A stretch of DNA of 61,649 bases from Lachnospiraceae bacterium UBA1759 (GCA_002315555.1 DCHF01000042.1:11527-73175), one strand, 5' to 3'; numbered from the stretch's first letter, positions 43,981-53,398 are shown. Numbers and translations: made by a program. The notes: generated by a model from the letters alone, not told the origin.

Positions 43981-44067
43981 TTCTTTCTCTCCGTAACGGT
44001 AGCTGTTTCCGGAAGCTTCGCTGCTTCGGAATGCTTTTCTGTTTCTGTATTCTTTACTGTTCCGGTA

Positions 44068-45132
44068 TTATTCCCTGTTTCCGTAAACGATATCGATCAG
44101 CGTGCGGTACGCTTCCGCATAGCGGCTGTTCGGTTTGTAGTTGTACAGTTCCTTTTCGAGGAAGGTGTAACGTCCCTCCTTCACAGCCGGGATCTCTCTC
44201 CATCCCTCGGAGGAGAACAACTCGTCGATATAGGCTATTGCGGCTTCTTCATCGCCCTGCGGAACGATCAATATCATATCCGGATCCCGCATCAGGATCG
44301 TCTCCAGGGAAAGCTCCTCGGTCAGAAGCTCACCTGCTTCCGCGATGTTTTTCGCGCCGATCTCATCCAGGATCGCACAGGCAAAATGGTCGTCCGCAGT
44401 CTTGGCCTTAGTCGAGTTGAACGCGGAACCCGCGCGGATGAAAAGGTAAGTCGGTGCCGCTTCGGTCTGTGATGCCGGTTCATCCCGCAAGCCGCCCATG
44501 ATCTCTTCGATCTCCTCCTGCACCATAAGTCCCTTTTCTTCATAGATCTCCGGATGTCCGGTAATGTCGGTCAGAATCTTCAGAATGGTAAGGTAATCCT
44601 CAAGGTTCTCCTCGCGGAATGCCGCGCAGGGAATGCCGAGTTCGTTGAGCGCATCGCTTGCTTCCGCCTGGGAGGAGAAGTCCGCGGTCACGATGACAAA
44701 GTCCGGTTGTTCGGCGACGAGCACCTCCATATCAAATTTCAGACCGGGGCCGTCATTCACAAGAACGGCATCCTCCGGGGCAAATCCGCGCTTTAGGGAG
44801 TCGCCGACCGTAACGGCGATCTCTCCGCCGGCTTCCGTCCAGATCTGTGCATAAGAGGAAAACAGCACCGCCACCTTTTCCGGGTATTCGGTAAGTGTGA
44901 TCTCATGGCCGAGCTGATCCGTGAACGTGTATGGAAATACGTTGTTGATATTTTCCGATTCTTCTGTCACTTCGGAATTAATCTCTTCCATTGATATTTC
45001 AGTGGTTATTTCGTCACTCACACTCGAAATATTCGTTTCTTTTTTAATATTTTTTCCGGCGCAGGCGCTGCCGCAGCACAAAAACATCAAAAAAATGGCT
45101 GAAAGAATGATTTTTCCACATGTTATCCTCAT
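44068..45132 (-). CDS. Periplasmic-type metal-chelate binding protein of the ABC transporter
   Basis: A 354-residue exported protein. A signal peptide with a Cys-rich end (LCCGSACAG) may carry a lipobox at Cys; an unusual Ser/Thr/Glu-rich linker (about 30-65) precedes the FepB/BtuF-like fold with YTFTDQLGHEITL, EKVAVLFSSYAQIW, LVAEQPDFVIVT and PDMILIVPQGD. Start ATG 45132 has GGAG eight bases upstream and overlaps the chelatase stop (ATGA). An 87-base gap separates it from the permease. Confidence 0.88.
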   Translation of the reverse strand: MRITCGKIILSAIFLMFLCCGSACAGKNIKKETNISSVSDEITTEISMEEINSEVTEESENINNVFPYTFTDQLGHEITLTEYPEKVAVLFSSYAQIWTEAGGEIAVTVGDSLKRGFAPEDAVLVNDGPGLKFDMEVLVAEQPDFVIVTADFSSQAEASDALNELGIPCAAFREENLEDYLTILKILTDITGHPEIYEEKGLMVQEEIEEIMGGLRDEPASQTEAAPTYLFIRAGSAFNSTKAKTADDHFACAILDEIGAKNIAEAGELLTEELSLETILMRDPDMILIVPQGDEEAAIAYIDELFSSEGWREIPAVKEGRYTFLEKELYNYKPNSRYAEAYRTLIDIVYGNRE

Positions 45133-45839
45133 ATAAACAGCTCCGTCATTTCCGGGTCCTCCCCCATCCCCTGTTCGCGGCAAAGGATCGGGACCCCGCA
45201 TTCTTCTTCGATCACATGAAGTTCCGCAAAAGCTTCCTGGATATGGTGTCCGGCGGACAGCATGAACGGGATCGCCTCCACCGCTTCCGCACCGCCTTCC
45301 TTTAGTTCGAGGATCCCGTCACGGAGAGACTTTTCCTCGTGGAGAAGCCGTACCGTCATGTCCGTGCGTCCGAGCGCATGAAGCGCTTTTTCCACGGTCC
45401 CGTATCCCGGGTCCGTTCCGTCCTCAAGGCCGTGTCCCAGAAGAAGCATCGGATGACCGGTCGCCGGATACTTCCGGGCAAACCACTGTGCGGTCTCAAA
45501 CGCACGCTCCGGAAGAAGCGGGGCTGCGACTGTCACCCGGTCGAAGTCCGGTCGTACCTCATCACAAAGTGCCCGGACCTTCCGGTACTCCACGCCCTCC
45601 GTCAGATACAGCATGATCACGCGGACCTCCCGCACGCCCTGCTCTCTGAAGCTTAAAAAGGCCTCTTTTACGGTCGGAAACGCATTGTCCAACCGTTTAC
45701 GGATGCGTTCGGAGGAAAGCGCAAAAACGCACGGATCTTCGCTCACAGCGGCGATCTGTTCATACATTGAAAGAAAGGATCTTTCCATCTGCACGCGATC
45801 GGCGGTCCCGAACGCGGCTACCAGTGTTGCTCTCTTCAT
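45129..45839 (-). CDS. cbiK: CbiK-like tetrapyrrole (cobalt) chelatase
   Basis: The 236-residue protein begins with ATLVAAFGT and has LLGHGLEDG (His136) and PFMLSAGHHIQE (His198/199), the histidine motifs of anaerobic cobaltochelatase CbiK. The middle motif GTVEGYP, which carries the third metal ligand, is not seen; the place reads VRLLHEEKSL. It has no signal peptide and so is cytoplasmic. There are no other corrin synthesis genes nearby; it is coupled to the ABC transporter by a four-base overlap. It may insert metal into, or remove it from, an imported tetrapyrrole. Confidence 0.82.
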   Translation of the reverse strand: MKRATLVAAFGTADRVQMERSFLSMYEQIAAVSEDPCVFALSSERIRKRLDNAFPTVKEAFLSFREQGVREVRVIMLYLTEGVEYRKVRALCDEVRPDFDRVTVAAPLLPERAFETAQWFARKYPATGHPMLLLGHGLEDGTDPGYGTVEKALHALGRTDMTVRLLHEEKSLRDGILELKEGGAEAVEAIPFMLSAGHHIQEAFAELHVIEEECGVPILCREQGMGEDPEMTELFI

Positions 45840-45853
45840 ACTCTCCGTTTCAC

Positions 45854-45871
45854 AGCCGGCACCTGCCGGCT
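45854..45871 (-). other. Small hairpin before the chelatase gene
   Basis: AGCCGGC and GCCGGCT flank a 4-base loop in the 88-base gap before the chelatase gene. No cobalamin-riboswitch boxes are present. Function unknown. Confidence 0.4.
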
Positions 45872-45878
45872 AAATTGA

Positions 45879-45910
45879 AAAAGCTGCCGCAGCCCAGTGC
45901 GGCAGCTTTT
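45879..45910 (-). terminator. Terminator of mscL
   Basis: AAAAGCTGCCGC pairs with its complement over 12 bases with an 8-base loop, followed by TTTTT on the minus strand, just beyond the mscL stop. Confidence 0.88.
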
Positions 45911-45927
45911 CTATTACCTTTAGCAGA

Positions 45928-46371
45928 TCACTCCTGAAGATCGGAGGTGCAATGCGGGCACTTTACAGCGTCGATTGCGATCTCAGACTTGCAGTACGGG
46001 CATACCTTGGTAGTCGGAGCTTCCGGCTCTTTCTCTTCTTCCGGCTTTGCGGTAAGCTTTTCCTGTGCCTTTCTCATGGAATTGATGCCCTTGACGACCA
46101 GGAACAGAACGATTGCAACAACAACGAAATTCACGATCGCAGTGAGCAGACCGCCAACATTGATGTAGACCTGATTGATATAGAAACCGATTCTGGAGAA
46201 ATCCACAAAACCGAGCGTCAGCAGGCTGATGGCCGGCATAATGATGTCATTAACGATGCTCGTAACGATTGCGGTGAAAGCAGAGCCGATTACCATGCCT
46301 ACGGCAAGATCGATCATGTTGCCCTTAAGAGCGAATTCCTTGAACTCCTGTAATAATTTCTTCATGTTCAA
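45928..46371 (-). CDS. mscL: Large-conductance mechanosensitive channel with zinc-ribbon tail
   Basis: A 147-residue channel that releases solutes on hypo-osmotic shock. FKEFALKGNMIDLAVGMVIGSAF is the MscL N-terminal helix and first membrane segment in part; a second segment lies around 72-95. The usual C-terminal helix is followed by an extra zinc ribbon, CPYCKSEI...CPHCTSDL, at about 123-145. Such tails occur in relatives but are not in the E. coli protein. Monocistronic, with promoter and terminator. Confidence 0.94.
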   Translation of the reverse strand: MNMKKLLQEFKEFALKGNMIDLAVGMVIGSAFTAIVTSIVNDIIMPAISLLTLGFVDFSRIGFYINQVYINVGGLLTAIVNFVVVAIVLFLVVKGINSMRKAQEKLTAKPEEEKEPEAPTTKVCPYCKSEIAIDAVKCPHCTSDLQE

Positions 46372-46418
46372 ATCCTTTCGTATAACGTTTTTCGCTTCAT
46401 ATAGCGGATGTTATAAAA

Positions 46419-46447
46419 ATTTTACCGCAAAAAAACCGTGTTTGCAA
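46419..46447 (-). promoter_or_regulatory. Promoter of mscL
   Basis: Minus strand: TTGCAA, 17 bases, TAAAAT, about 50 bases before the start. Confidence 0.6.
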
Positions 46448-46485
46448 GAACGAACTTCGATAAACTTCACTCTCCGCAAATATGC

Positions 46486-47193
46486 TTACAGAATTCCGTT
46501 CGTCTTCGTTGCTCCGCGTTCGATGGCATCGCGGGAATTCTTCCACGGCGCATCCTTGTAACGGTAATCGAACTTGTCCGTGAACCATTCCAGGTCATCG
46601 GCCAGACGCTGGATATTGTCGGTATAAAGTTGAAGCGTCAGCTGAACGAACGTGTTCAGTTCATCGCCGCTCATGTGCTCCTGCCCCTTGGAGATCAGCA
46701 TGCCGAAGTGCTCCTGACAGAAGCCCTTGCAGTTTTTGTACTTCTCGCGGAACTCCGCATCCTTTTTGTACAGAAGGACGACCGTGTCCACGTAACGCGG
46801 GAACATGACCTCGATGCGGTCGCAGATATAACACCGCGCCGATGCTTCCCTGGCCCACTTCGCAAGCTCGCATTCCTCCGGCTTCTTTAAGAGCGCCTTT
46901 CCTTTGACGGCCTTGTCCCTGTACTTCAGCGCATCCTTCTTCTGACGGTCCAGATGCGTTTTCAGGATCAGCGCCAGCCCCAGACGGTTCTTTTCCTGCA
47001 TGAGCATTTTCAGATGCGGACGGCAAAAGCCCTTCTCATCCGTTGCCATGCGGATATCGTCCTCCATATAGGCTGCGCCCATCATGAAGCTGATGGAATC
47101 ATCCTCCAGCTTTTTATACATAGAGCAGATGGGGCACTCGCAGTTTTCCTCGAATGCTTCGTTGACCGGGATCGTGTAAAGTTTTTCAGCCAT
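46486..47193 (-). CDS. Cysteine-rich DUF6062-like protein
   Basis: A 235-residue cytoplasmic protein. I recognise it only as a DUF6062-type clostridial protein. It has CECPICSMYKKLE near the N-terminus, then GFCRPHL, a second CYICDRIE, and GFCQEHFG, i.e. two similar Cys/His sets, each of CxxC plus CxxH, suggesting two metal sites from an internal duplication. Start ATG 47193 is preceded by AGGCGG; it lies 11 bases after mutL, so it ends the miaB-mutS-mutL operon. Confidence 0.75.
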   Translation of the reverse strand: MAEKLYTIPVNEAFEENCECPICSMYKKLEDDSISFMMGAAYMEDDIRMATDEKGFCRPHLKMLMQEKNRLGLALILKTHLDRQKKDALKYRDKAVKGKALLKKPEECELAKWAREASARCYICDRIEVMFPRYVDTVVLLYKKDAEFREKYKNCKGFCQEHFGMLISKGQEHMSGDELNTFVQLTLQLYTDNIQRLADDLEWFTDKFDYRYKDAPWKNSRDAIERGATKTNGIL

Positions 47194-47204
47194 ATTACAC
47201 CGCC

Positions 47205-49268
47205 TTATACAATTCTTTTGAATTTCTTCTCCAGCTCGCGCTTGGTGATAGAAATGAGGGTCGGTCTTCCGTGCGGACATGCGTACGGGTTGTCCAGGGT
47301 CAGGAGTTCGGCGATCAGGTGATCCGCCTCCTCAAAGCTCATGACGTGATTGCCCTTGACGGCTGCCTTGCAGGACATGGACGCCAGCTTATCGAGGATC
47401 ATGTCCGGCTTCTTGTCGGAAAGCTCCTCCTCCATTTCGCCGAGGATTTCGGTGAACAGGGACTTGATATCCAGTCCGTAAAGATCGGCAGGAACCGCGG
47501 TGACCGCGTATTCTTTTCCGCCAAAGGAACTGATCTCGTAACCGAGCTCGGCAAATTCATCCATGTAGCGGTTGAGCAGCATTTCCTCGCGCGCCGTCAC
47601 GGAGATCATAACTGGCGGAGAAATCATCTGGGAGGAATGCTTCCGTTCCCGGAGTTCCTTCATCTTGCGTTCAAAAAGCACCTTTTCATGGGCGGCATGC
47701 TGGTCCAGAATGAACAGTTTGTCCTCCATCTGGATCATCCAATAGGTCTCAAACACCTGCCCGATCAGCCGGTGCTTCTTCATGCCCTCATCGGAGATCA
47801 GTTTGGTCTCGAAAAGGTCCGTCGGAACATCGGACACGGTCTCGATCTTCCGCTCGGGCTTTACGGCCGGTGCCGGCTCGTCCTTGATCGGAATGAGTTC
47901 TTCCTTCTCCGGTGCATCCGTACCGCGGATGCGGCTGCCCTTTTCACCGGCCGGGAGCATTTCCTCCTTTTCACCGATGGGCGGGATCTCCTCCTTTTCA
48001 CCGACCGGAAGTATCTCCTCTTTCAGCCTGGCAATGTAGGCGCTTTCCTCCTTCACCGCCTTCTCTTCCGGCGCCTTGAATGTCAGGGCCGGGGCATCGT
48101 CCTCTTCCTCCGCCATGCGAAGCGCCGCCTTCCGGGCGATCTGTTCGCGAAGCGAAGCCGGCTTTTCCGCCTCCGTTTTTTCGATCCGCTTCTGTTCAAA
48201 GGGCTCCGGCGCGCGGTAGATCTTTTCTTCCTTCTTCTCTTCCTTCGGCGCCTCGGTCAGCTGCACGTCCGGAATGAATTCCTTATGCTCCAGCGCTTCA
48301 CGGACCGCCTTCAACATCGTATCGTAAAGGAGTGCCTCCTTCTGGAATCGGAGCTCCATCTTGGTCGGGTGGACGTTGACATCGAACTCCTCTGCCGGAA
48401 GCTCGATGTACAGCACGGTAAAGGGATACCGGTGCTGCATCATGAACGGCGCGTACGCCTCCTCAATGGCCTTGGTCAGCAGATTGCTCTTCACATAGCG
48501 GCCATTGATGAAATAATTCTCAAAGCCGCGGTTTCCCTTGGCGATCACCGGTTTTCCCAGGTATCCGGATATCTTCAGATGGCCGTCGTCATAGTTTATC
48601 GGCGTGACCTCATTTGCCGTTTCGCGGCCGTAGATCGTGTAGATCAGATCCTTCACCTTGCCGTTTCCGGACGTCACAAGACGCGTGGAACCATTCGTGA
48701 TGAAACGAAGCGAGACCTCCGGATGGGACAGCGCCATGCGCTCCATCAGATCCGCAATGTAGGACGCTTCCGTCATGGCTGTCTTTAAGAACTTACGGCG
48801 TGCGGGCGTGTTGAAAAAAAGGTTACGCACCAGGAACGTAGTGCCGTCCGGTGCGCCGATCTCTTCGCACTTCCGCTCTTCACCGCCGGCGATCTCATAG
48901 GAGGTGCCGGTCAGGTCCTCGTGGCGCTTCGTGATCATCTCAAGCTCGGTGACCGCCGCAATGGAGGACAGTGCCTCACCGCGGAAGCCCAGGCTCATGA
49001 TGCTCTCCAGATCCGCTGCGGTCTCGATCTTGCTCGTCGCATGACGAAGAAACGCCTTGCGGATCTCACTGTGCTCGATGCCGCAGCCGTTATCGGTCAC
49101 GCGGATCAGGTCGATTCCGCCGTTCTTCACCTCCACGGTCACCGCCGTCGCACCGGCGTCGATGGCATTCTCCACCAGCTCCTTCACAACGGACTTGGGC
49201 CGCTCAACGACTTCACCTGCCGCGATCTGATTGATCGTATTTTTGTCTAGTACATGAATTTCTGCCAT
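47205..49268 (-). CDS. mutL: DNA mismatch repair protein MutL
   Basis: A 687-residue GHKL ATPase that links MutS to strand incision. N-terminal motifs: NAIDAGAT, DNGCGI, GFRGEALSSI. The C-terminal domain has the endonuclease motif DQHAAHEKVLFE and the metal-site motif CPHGRP, so it should nick DNA itself, as in other bacteria lacking MutH. The linker (about 370-480) is Glu/Lys/Pro-rich and contains a triple 9-residue repeat. It starts 2 bases after the mutS stop. Confidence 0.96.
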   Translation of the reverse strand: MAEIHVLDKNTINQIAAGEVVERPKSVVKELVENAIDAGATAVTVEVKNGGIDLIRVTDNGCGIEHSEIRKAFLRHATSKIETAADLESIMSLGFRGEALSSIAAVTELEMITKRHEDLTGTSYEIAGGEERKCEEIGAPDGTTFLVRNLFFNTPARRKFLKTAMTEASYIADLMERMALSHPEVSLRFITNGSTRLVTSGNGKVKDLIYTIYGRETANEVTPINYDDGHLKISGYLGKPVIAKGNRGFENYFINGRYVKSNLLTKAIEEAYAPFMMQHRYPFTVLYIELPAEEFDVNVHPTKMELRFQKEALLYDTMLKAVREALEHKEFIPDVQLTEAPKEEKKEEKIYRAPEPFEQKRIEKTEAEKPASLREQIARKAALRMAEEEDDAPALTFKAPEEKAVKEESAYIARLKEEILPVGEKEEIPPIGEKEEMLPAGEKGSRIRGTDAPEKEELIPIKDEPAPAVKPERKIETVSDVPTDLFETKLISDEGMKKHRLIGQVFETYWMIQMEDKLFILDQHAAHEKVLFERKMKELRERKHSSQMISPPVMISVTAREEMLLNRYMDEFAELGYEISSFGGKEYAVTAVPADLYGLDIKSLFTEILGEMEEELSDKKPDMILDKLASMSCKAAVKGNHVMSFEEADHLIAELLTLDNPYACPHGRPTLISITKRELEKKFKRIV
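47941..48021 (-). repeat. Three 27-base tandem repeats in the MutL linker
   Basis: Three imperfect units coding EEILPVGEK, EEIPPIGEK and EEMLPAGEK. The unit is in frame, so copy changes would only alter linker length. Confidence 0.75.
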
Positions 49269-49270
49269 GG

Positions 49271-51922
49271 TCAGATCCTGTTCGATACCTTGGACTGGAT
49301 CCTGTACAGCGTGTTCATGGCATCCAGCGGGGTCATGGTGGACAGATTCAGCTGCCGGATCTCCTCCAGCACGTCCTCATCCTTCACCGTGTCAAAAAGT
49401 GTCATCTGGTTGGCATCCACATCGTCCGGGCGTACCACACGCTTCTGATTCTGGAAACCGACACCGGCATACGCCGCGATCTCCTTTGCGCGCTGGGCGA
49501 TGTCCGTATCGATCAGCTCCTCCACAAGTTCATCGGCACGGTCCAGGACCGGCTTCGGCACACCCGCCAGGCGGGCCACCTGAATACCGTAGGACTTGTC
49601 CGCACCGCCGCGGATGATCTTACGCAGGAACACGATGCTGTCGCCCTGCTCCTTTACGGAAATGCAGTAATTGTTCACGCCGGGAATGGCGCCTTCCAGT
49701 TCGGTCAGTTCATGATAATGGGTCGCAAACAGCGTCTTTGCGCCGATCTGCTTGATATTCGCAATGTATTCGACGACCGCCCAGGCAATGGAAAGACCGT
49801 CAAAGGTGGACGTACCGCGGCCGATCTCATCAAGTACGATCAGGCTCTTCTTGGTGGCATTCCGGAGAATGTTGGCCACCTCGGTCATTTCCACCATAAA
49901 GGTGGACTGGCCGCTGGAAAGATCGTCCGACGCACCGACACGCGTGAAAATACGGTCGCAAATGCAGATGTTGGCCTGATCCGCGGGCACAAAGGAGCCC
50001 ATCTGCGCCATTAAGGACAGCAGCGCGGTCTGGCGCATATACGTGGATTTACCGGCCATATTCGGTCCGGTGATGATGGCAATACGGTTCTGATCACCGT
50101 CTAACAGCGTGTCGTTCGGCACGAACTGTTCCGCGGAGATCATCTGCTCAATGACCGGATGACGGCCGTTCTTGATCTCGATGATGCCGCGTTCGTTGAT
50201 CTTCGGACGTACGTAGCGGTTGCGCTCGGCCACATATGCCAGGCTCGCGAGGGCATCGATCTTTGCCAGTGCCGCCGCGGTTTTCTGCACACGTTCGATC
50301 TCACCGGAGATCGTATCGCGCACCGTGGTGAACAGTTCGTATTCGAGTGCGTAGAGCTTGTCTTCCGCGCCCAGGATCATGTCCTCCAGTTCCTTCAGCT
50401 TGGGCGTGATGAAACGCTCCGCACCGGTCAGGGTCTGCTTGCGGATATAATCCTCCGGGACCATATCCAGGAAGGAATTCGTAACTTCGATGTAATAGCC
50501 GAAGACCTTGTTGAAGCGCACACGCAGAGTCTTGATGCCGGTGCGTTCCCGCTCCTCGGTCTCCACCTCCGCGAGCCAACCCTTGCCGTCGGTCTTGGCC
50601 TTACGGTACTGATCCACATTCTCGTTGAAGCCATCCTTGATGATGCCGCCTTCCCGCACGACAAGCGGGGGCTCGTCCACGATGGCTTCATCGACCAGCG
50701 TATACAGGTCCTCCAGCGTATCGATGTCCTCCGTAAGCCCGGCAAGAAGCGCCGACTGCGCGTTTCGAAGAAGTGTCTTGATATGCGGCAGCATCTCGAG
50801 GGAATTCTTGAAGGCGATCAGATCACGCGGACTTGCCGAACGGTAGCTGATGCGGCCTAAAAGGCGCTCGAGGTCGTAGATCGGATTTAAATATTCACGC
50901 AGTTCCTCACGAAGAATGTGATCGTCCTTCAGCTCGGCAACGGCGTCCTGACGACGCAGGATCTCCGCTTTATCAAGAAGAGGCTGCTCCGTGAATTTAC
51001 GTAAGGTACGCGCACCCATTGCCGTCTTGGTCTTGTCGAGGACCCATAACAGGCTGCCGCGCTTCTGCTTCTCACGCATGGTCTCCGTGAGCTCCAGATT
51101 GCGGCGGGTGGACGTGTCGATGATCATGTATTTGGAACGGGAAAACACCTGCAGATGCGTAATGTGCTTAAGCTCCGTCTTCTGGGTGTCCAGAAGGTAG
51201 GACATCAGCGCGCCCGCGGCGATCGTTCCGACCGGGAATGCCCGCACGCCGAGACTCTCCGTGGAGGCGACCTCAAAATGCGTGGACAGGATCTTTTCCG
51301 CGCGCTCCTCCTTGAAATGGAAGGCCGGGAGCATCGACACGGAAAACTCCAGCTTGTGGCGCATATCAGTTAAATCCGCGCCGGATAAGGTAAAGGGCTC
51401 GTTGTAGATGACCTCGGACGGGACAAAACGGAAGATCTCGTCGTAGAGCTGTTCCTTCTTCTCCACTTCGGTCAGGAAGAAATCGCCGGTGGTGACATCG
51501 GCGATGGCCATGCCGAATACACCGCGTTCGTACGCGATCGACATAATGTAATGATTCTTTGTTTCATCCAGTGCGCCTGCATCCAGAATAGTACCGGGCG
51601 TGACGACGCGGATGACCTCACGTTTGACGAGGCCCTTCGCGAGCTTCGGATCCTCCATCTGCTCGGCGATGGCGACCTTGTAGCCCTTTTCCACAAGGCG
51701 GTTCAGATAGGTATCGACCGCATGATACGGAACGCCGCACATCGGTGCGCGTTCTTCAAGGCCGCAGTCCTTTCCGGTCAACGTAAGTTCAAGCTCCTTG
51801 GAAACCAGCTTCGCATCATCGAAAAACATTTCATAAAAATCGCCCAGTCTGTAAAAAAGGATACAGTCCGGGTACTGATCTTTGGTTTCCAGGTATTTTT
51901 CCATCATGGGTGACAGTGCCAT
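49271..51922 (-). CDS. mutS: DNA mismatch repair protein MutS
   Basis: Recognises mismatches. Start ATG 51922 has AAGGAGG five bases upstream; the 883-residue protein then begins MALSPMMEKYLE. The mismatch-binding Phe-x-Glu is in LGDFYEMFFDDA (FYE), the lever and clamp follow, and the ATPase has GPNMAGKST, DEIGRGTSTFDG and ATHYHELTELE. Between miaB and mutL. Confidence 0.97.
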   Translation of the reverse strand: MALSPMMEKYLETKDQYPDCILFYRLGDFYEMFFDDAKLVSKELELTLTGKDCGLEERAPMCGVPYHAVDTYLNRLVEKGYKVAIAEQMEDPKLAKGLVKREVIRVVTPGTILDAGALDETKNHYIMSIAYERGVFGMAIADVTTGDFFLTEVEKKEQLYDEIFRFVPSEVIYNEPFTLSGADLTDMRHKLEFSVSMLPAFHFKEERAEKILSTHFEVASTESLGVRAFPVGTIAAGALMSYLLDTQKTELKHITHLQVFSRSKYMIIDTSTRRNLELTETMREKQKRGSLLWVLDKTKTAMGARTLRKFTEQPLLDKAEILRRQDAVAELKDDHILREELREYLNPIYDLERLLGRISYRSASPRDLIAFKNSLEMLPHIKTLLRNAQSALLAGLTEDIDTLEDLYTLVDEAIVDEPPLVVREGGIIKDGFNENVDQYRKAKTDGKGWLAEVETEERERTGIKTLRVRFNKVFGYYIEVTNSFLDMVPEDYIRKQTLTGAERFITPKLKELEDMILGAEDKLYALEYELFTTVRDTISGEIERVQKTAAALAKIDALASLAYVAERNRYVRPKINERGIIEIKNGRHPVIEQMISAEQFVPNDTLLDGDQNRIAIITGPNMAGKSTYMRQTALLSLMAQMGSFVPADQANICICDRIFTRVGASDDLSSGQSTFMVEMTEVANILRNATKKSLIVLDEIGRGTSTFDGLSIAWAVVEYIANIKQIGAKTLFATHYHELTELEGAIPGVNNYCISVKEQGDSIVFLRKIIRGGADKSYGIQVARLAGVPKPVLDRADELVEELIDTDIAQRAKEIAAYAGVGFQNQKRVVRPDDVDANQMTLFDTVKDEDVLEEIRQLNLSTMTPLDAMNTLYRIQSKVSNRI

Positions 51923-51932
51923 GACGTCCTCC

Positions 51933-53351
51933 TTACACAAGTTCTCCGATGTAATAGAATCCGTGCGCTTCCGAAAGACGGACATCGACGATCTGACCGA
52001 TCAGATCCTCGGTCCCGCGGAAATGCACGACGGTGTTATTGGATAAGCGGCCGGTCAGCATATGCTTGTCCTGACGGTTGACATCCTCAACGAGGACCGG
52101 CAGTACCTTGCCCTCGTCGCGGCCGGACATCTCCTGTCCGATACGCTGCACTTCGGAAAGCAGGCGGTCAAAACGGTCCTTGACCACATCTTCCGGCACC
52201 TGATCGTCCATCTTTGCGGCCGGCGTACCGGTGCGCTTGGAATAGATGAAGGTGAAGGCGGAGTCAAAACGGACCTCGCGGACCAGATCGAGCGTGTCCG
52301 TAAAGTCCTCTTCCGTCTCTCCCGGGAAGCCGACGATGATATCGGTCGTGAGCGAAATGTCCGGTACGGCTTCCCGCAGCTTGCGGACGATCTCCAGATA
52401 CTTCGCGCGGTCGTAATGGCGGTTCATAAGCGTTAAGATCCGGTCCGAACCGGACTGAAGCGGCAGATGGAAATGGCGGCAGATCTTTTCGGAATCCTTC
52501 ATGGTCTCGATAAGCTCGTCGGAAAGATCCTTCGGGTGCGAGGTCATGAAACGGATGCGCTCGATACCGTCGATCTTTTCGACCTCACGAAGGAGCGCCG
52601 CAAAAGACATCGGCTCCGGGAGCGTCTTTCCGTAGGAGTTGACGTTCTGACCGAGCAGCATGACTTCCTTCACGCCCTCTTTTGCCAGTTCGCGGATCTC
52701 GCTTAAAATATCCTCCGGATCTCTGGAGCGTTCCCGTCCGCGCACGTACGGTACGATGCAGTAGCTGCAGAAATTGTTACAGCCGTACATGATGTTGACA
52801 CCGGATTTGAATTTATATTTGCGTTCCGCCGGCAGATCTTCGACGATCTCTTCCGTGCCCTCCCAGACATCGACGATCATGCGATCCTCGGTCTCCAGGC
52901 GGTACATAAGCTCCGCCAGCTTGAAGATATTATGAGTGCCGAACACGATGTTGATGAAGCTGTACTTTGTGCGCACCGTGGCGACCTCGTCCGGCTCCTG
53001 CATCATGCAGCCGCAGATCGCGATCTTCATGTTCGGATTCGTGCGCTTCTTCACGCTGTTCAAGTGGCCCAGACGGCCGTAGACCTTGAGATTTGCGTTC
53101 TCGCGGACCGTGCAGGTGTTATACAGAACAAAATCCGCTAAAGACTCATCCTCGCATTCCTCGTAGCCGATGTCCCGTAAGATACCGGCCAGCTTTTCGG
53201 AATCCTTGGCATTCATCTGGCACCCGAGCGTCTCGATGTGATAACGCATCTTCCGTCCCAGCTCTTTTTCTTTTTTCTCCGTGACCGCTTTCATCTTCGC
53301 GATATATTCGCGCTGAAGTAAAGCCTCTTCTTCATTCTTGATATTCTTCAT
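51933..53351 (-). CDS. miaB: tRNA-2-methylthio-N6-dimethylallyladenosine synthase
   Basis: A radical-SAM methylthiotransferase acting on A37 of tRNA. The 472-residue protein has the N-terminal MTTase cluster cysteines (TLGCQMNAKDSE, YNTCTVRENA, CGCMMQ), the SAM cluster CNNFCSYCIVPYVRGRE and a C-terminal TRAM domain. About 40 extra residues precede the first conserved block. It opens the miaB-mutS-mutL operon. Confidence 0.96.
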   Translation of the reverse strand: MKNIKNEEEALLQREYIAKMKAVTEKKEKELGRKMRYHIETLGCQMNAKDSEKLAGILRDIGYEECEDESLADFVLYNTCTVRENANLKVYGRLGHLNSVKKRTNPNMKIAICGCMMQEPDEVATVRTKYSFINIVFGTHNIFKLAELMYRLETEDRMIVDVWEGTEEIVEDLPAERKYKFKSGVNIMYGCNNFCSYCIVPYVRGRERSRDPEDILSEIRELAKEGVKEVMLLGQNVNSYGKTLPEPMSFAALLREVEKIDGIERIRFMTSHPKDLSDELIETMKDSEKICRHFHLPLQSGSDRILTLMNRHYDRAKYLEIVRKLREAVPDISLTTDIIVGFPGETEEDFTDTLDLVREVRFDSAFTFIYSKRTGTPAAKMDDQVPEDVVKDRFDRLLSEVQRIGQEMSGRDEGKVLPVLVEDVNRQDKHMLTGRLSNNTVVHFRGTEDLIGQIVDVRLSEAHGFYYIGELV

Positions 53352-53370
53352 GTTCTTCCCTAAAGACAGA

Positions 53371-53398
53371 GAAGATTCCCCGGGGCCGGAGAATCTTC
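53371..53398 (-). terminator. Hairpin between the anchored Thr/Glu-rich protein gene and miaB
   Basis: GAAGATTC and GAATCTTC enclose a GC-rich 12-base loop that can extend the stem. The U-run is weak, so it may be only a partial terminator and miaB may be read from upstream. Confidence 0.5.

Noticed and set aside
45840..45927. Cobalamin riboswitch before the chelatase gene
   Set aside because: The gap is only 88 bases, is taken up by the mscL terminator and a small hairpin, and lacks the B12 box.
47271..48788. 505-codon open frame on the plus strand
   Set aside because: Lies opposite mutL, which has all its motifs; the antisense frame is rich in Leu/Arg/His with no domain and no ribosome site. 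It is a GC-bias shadow.
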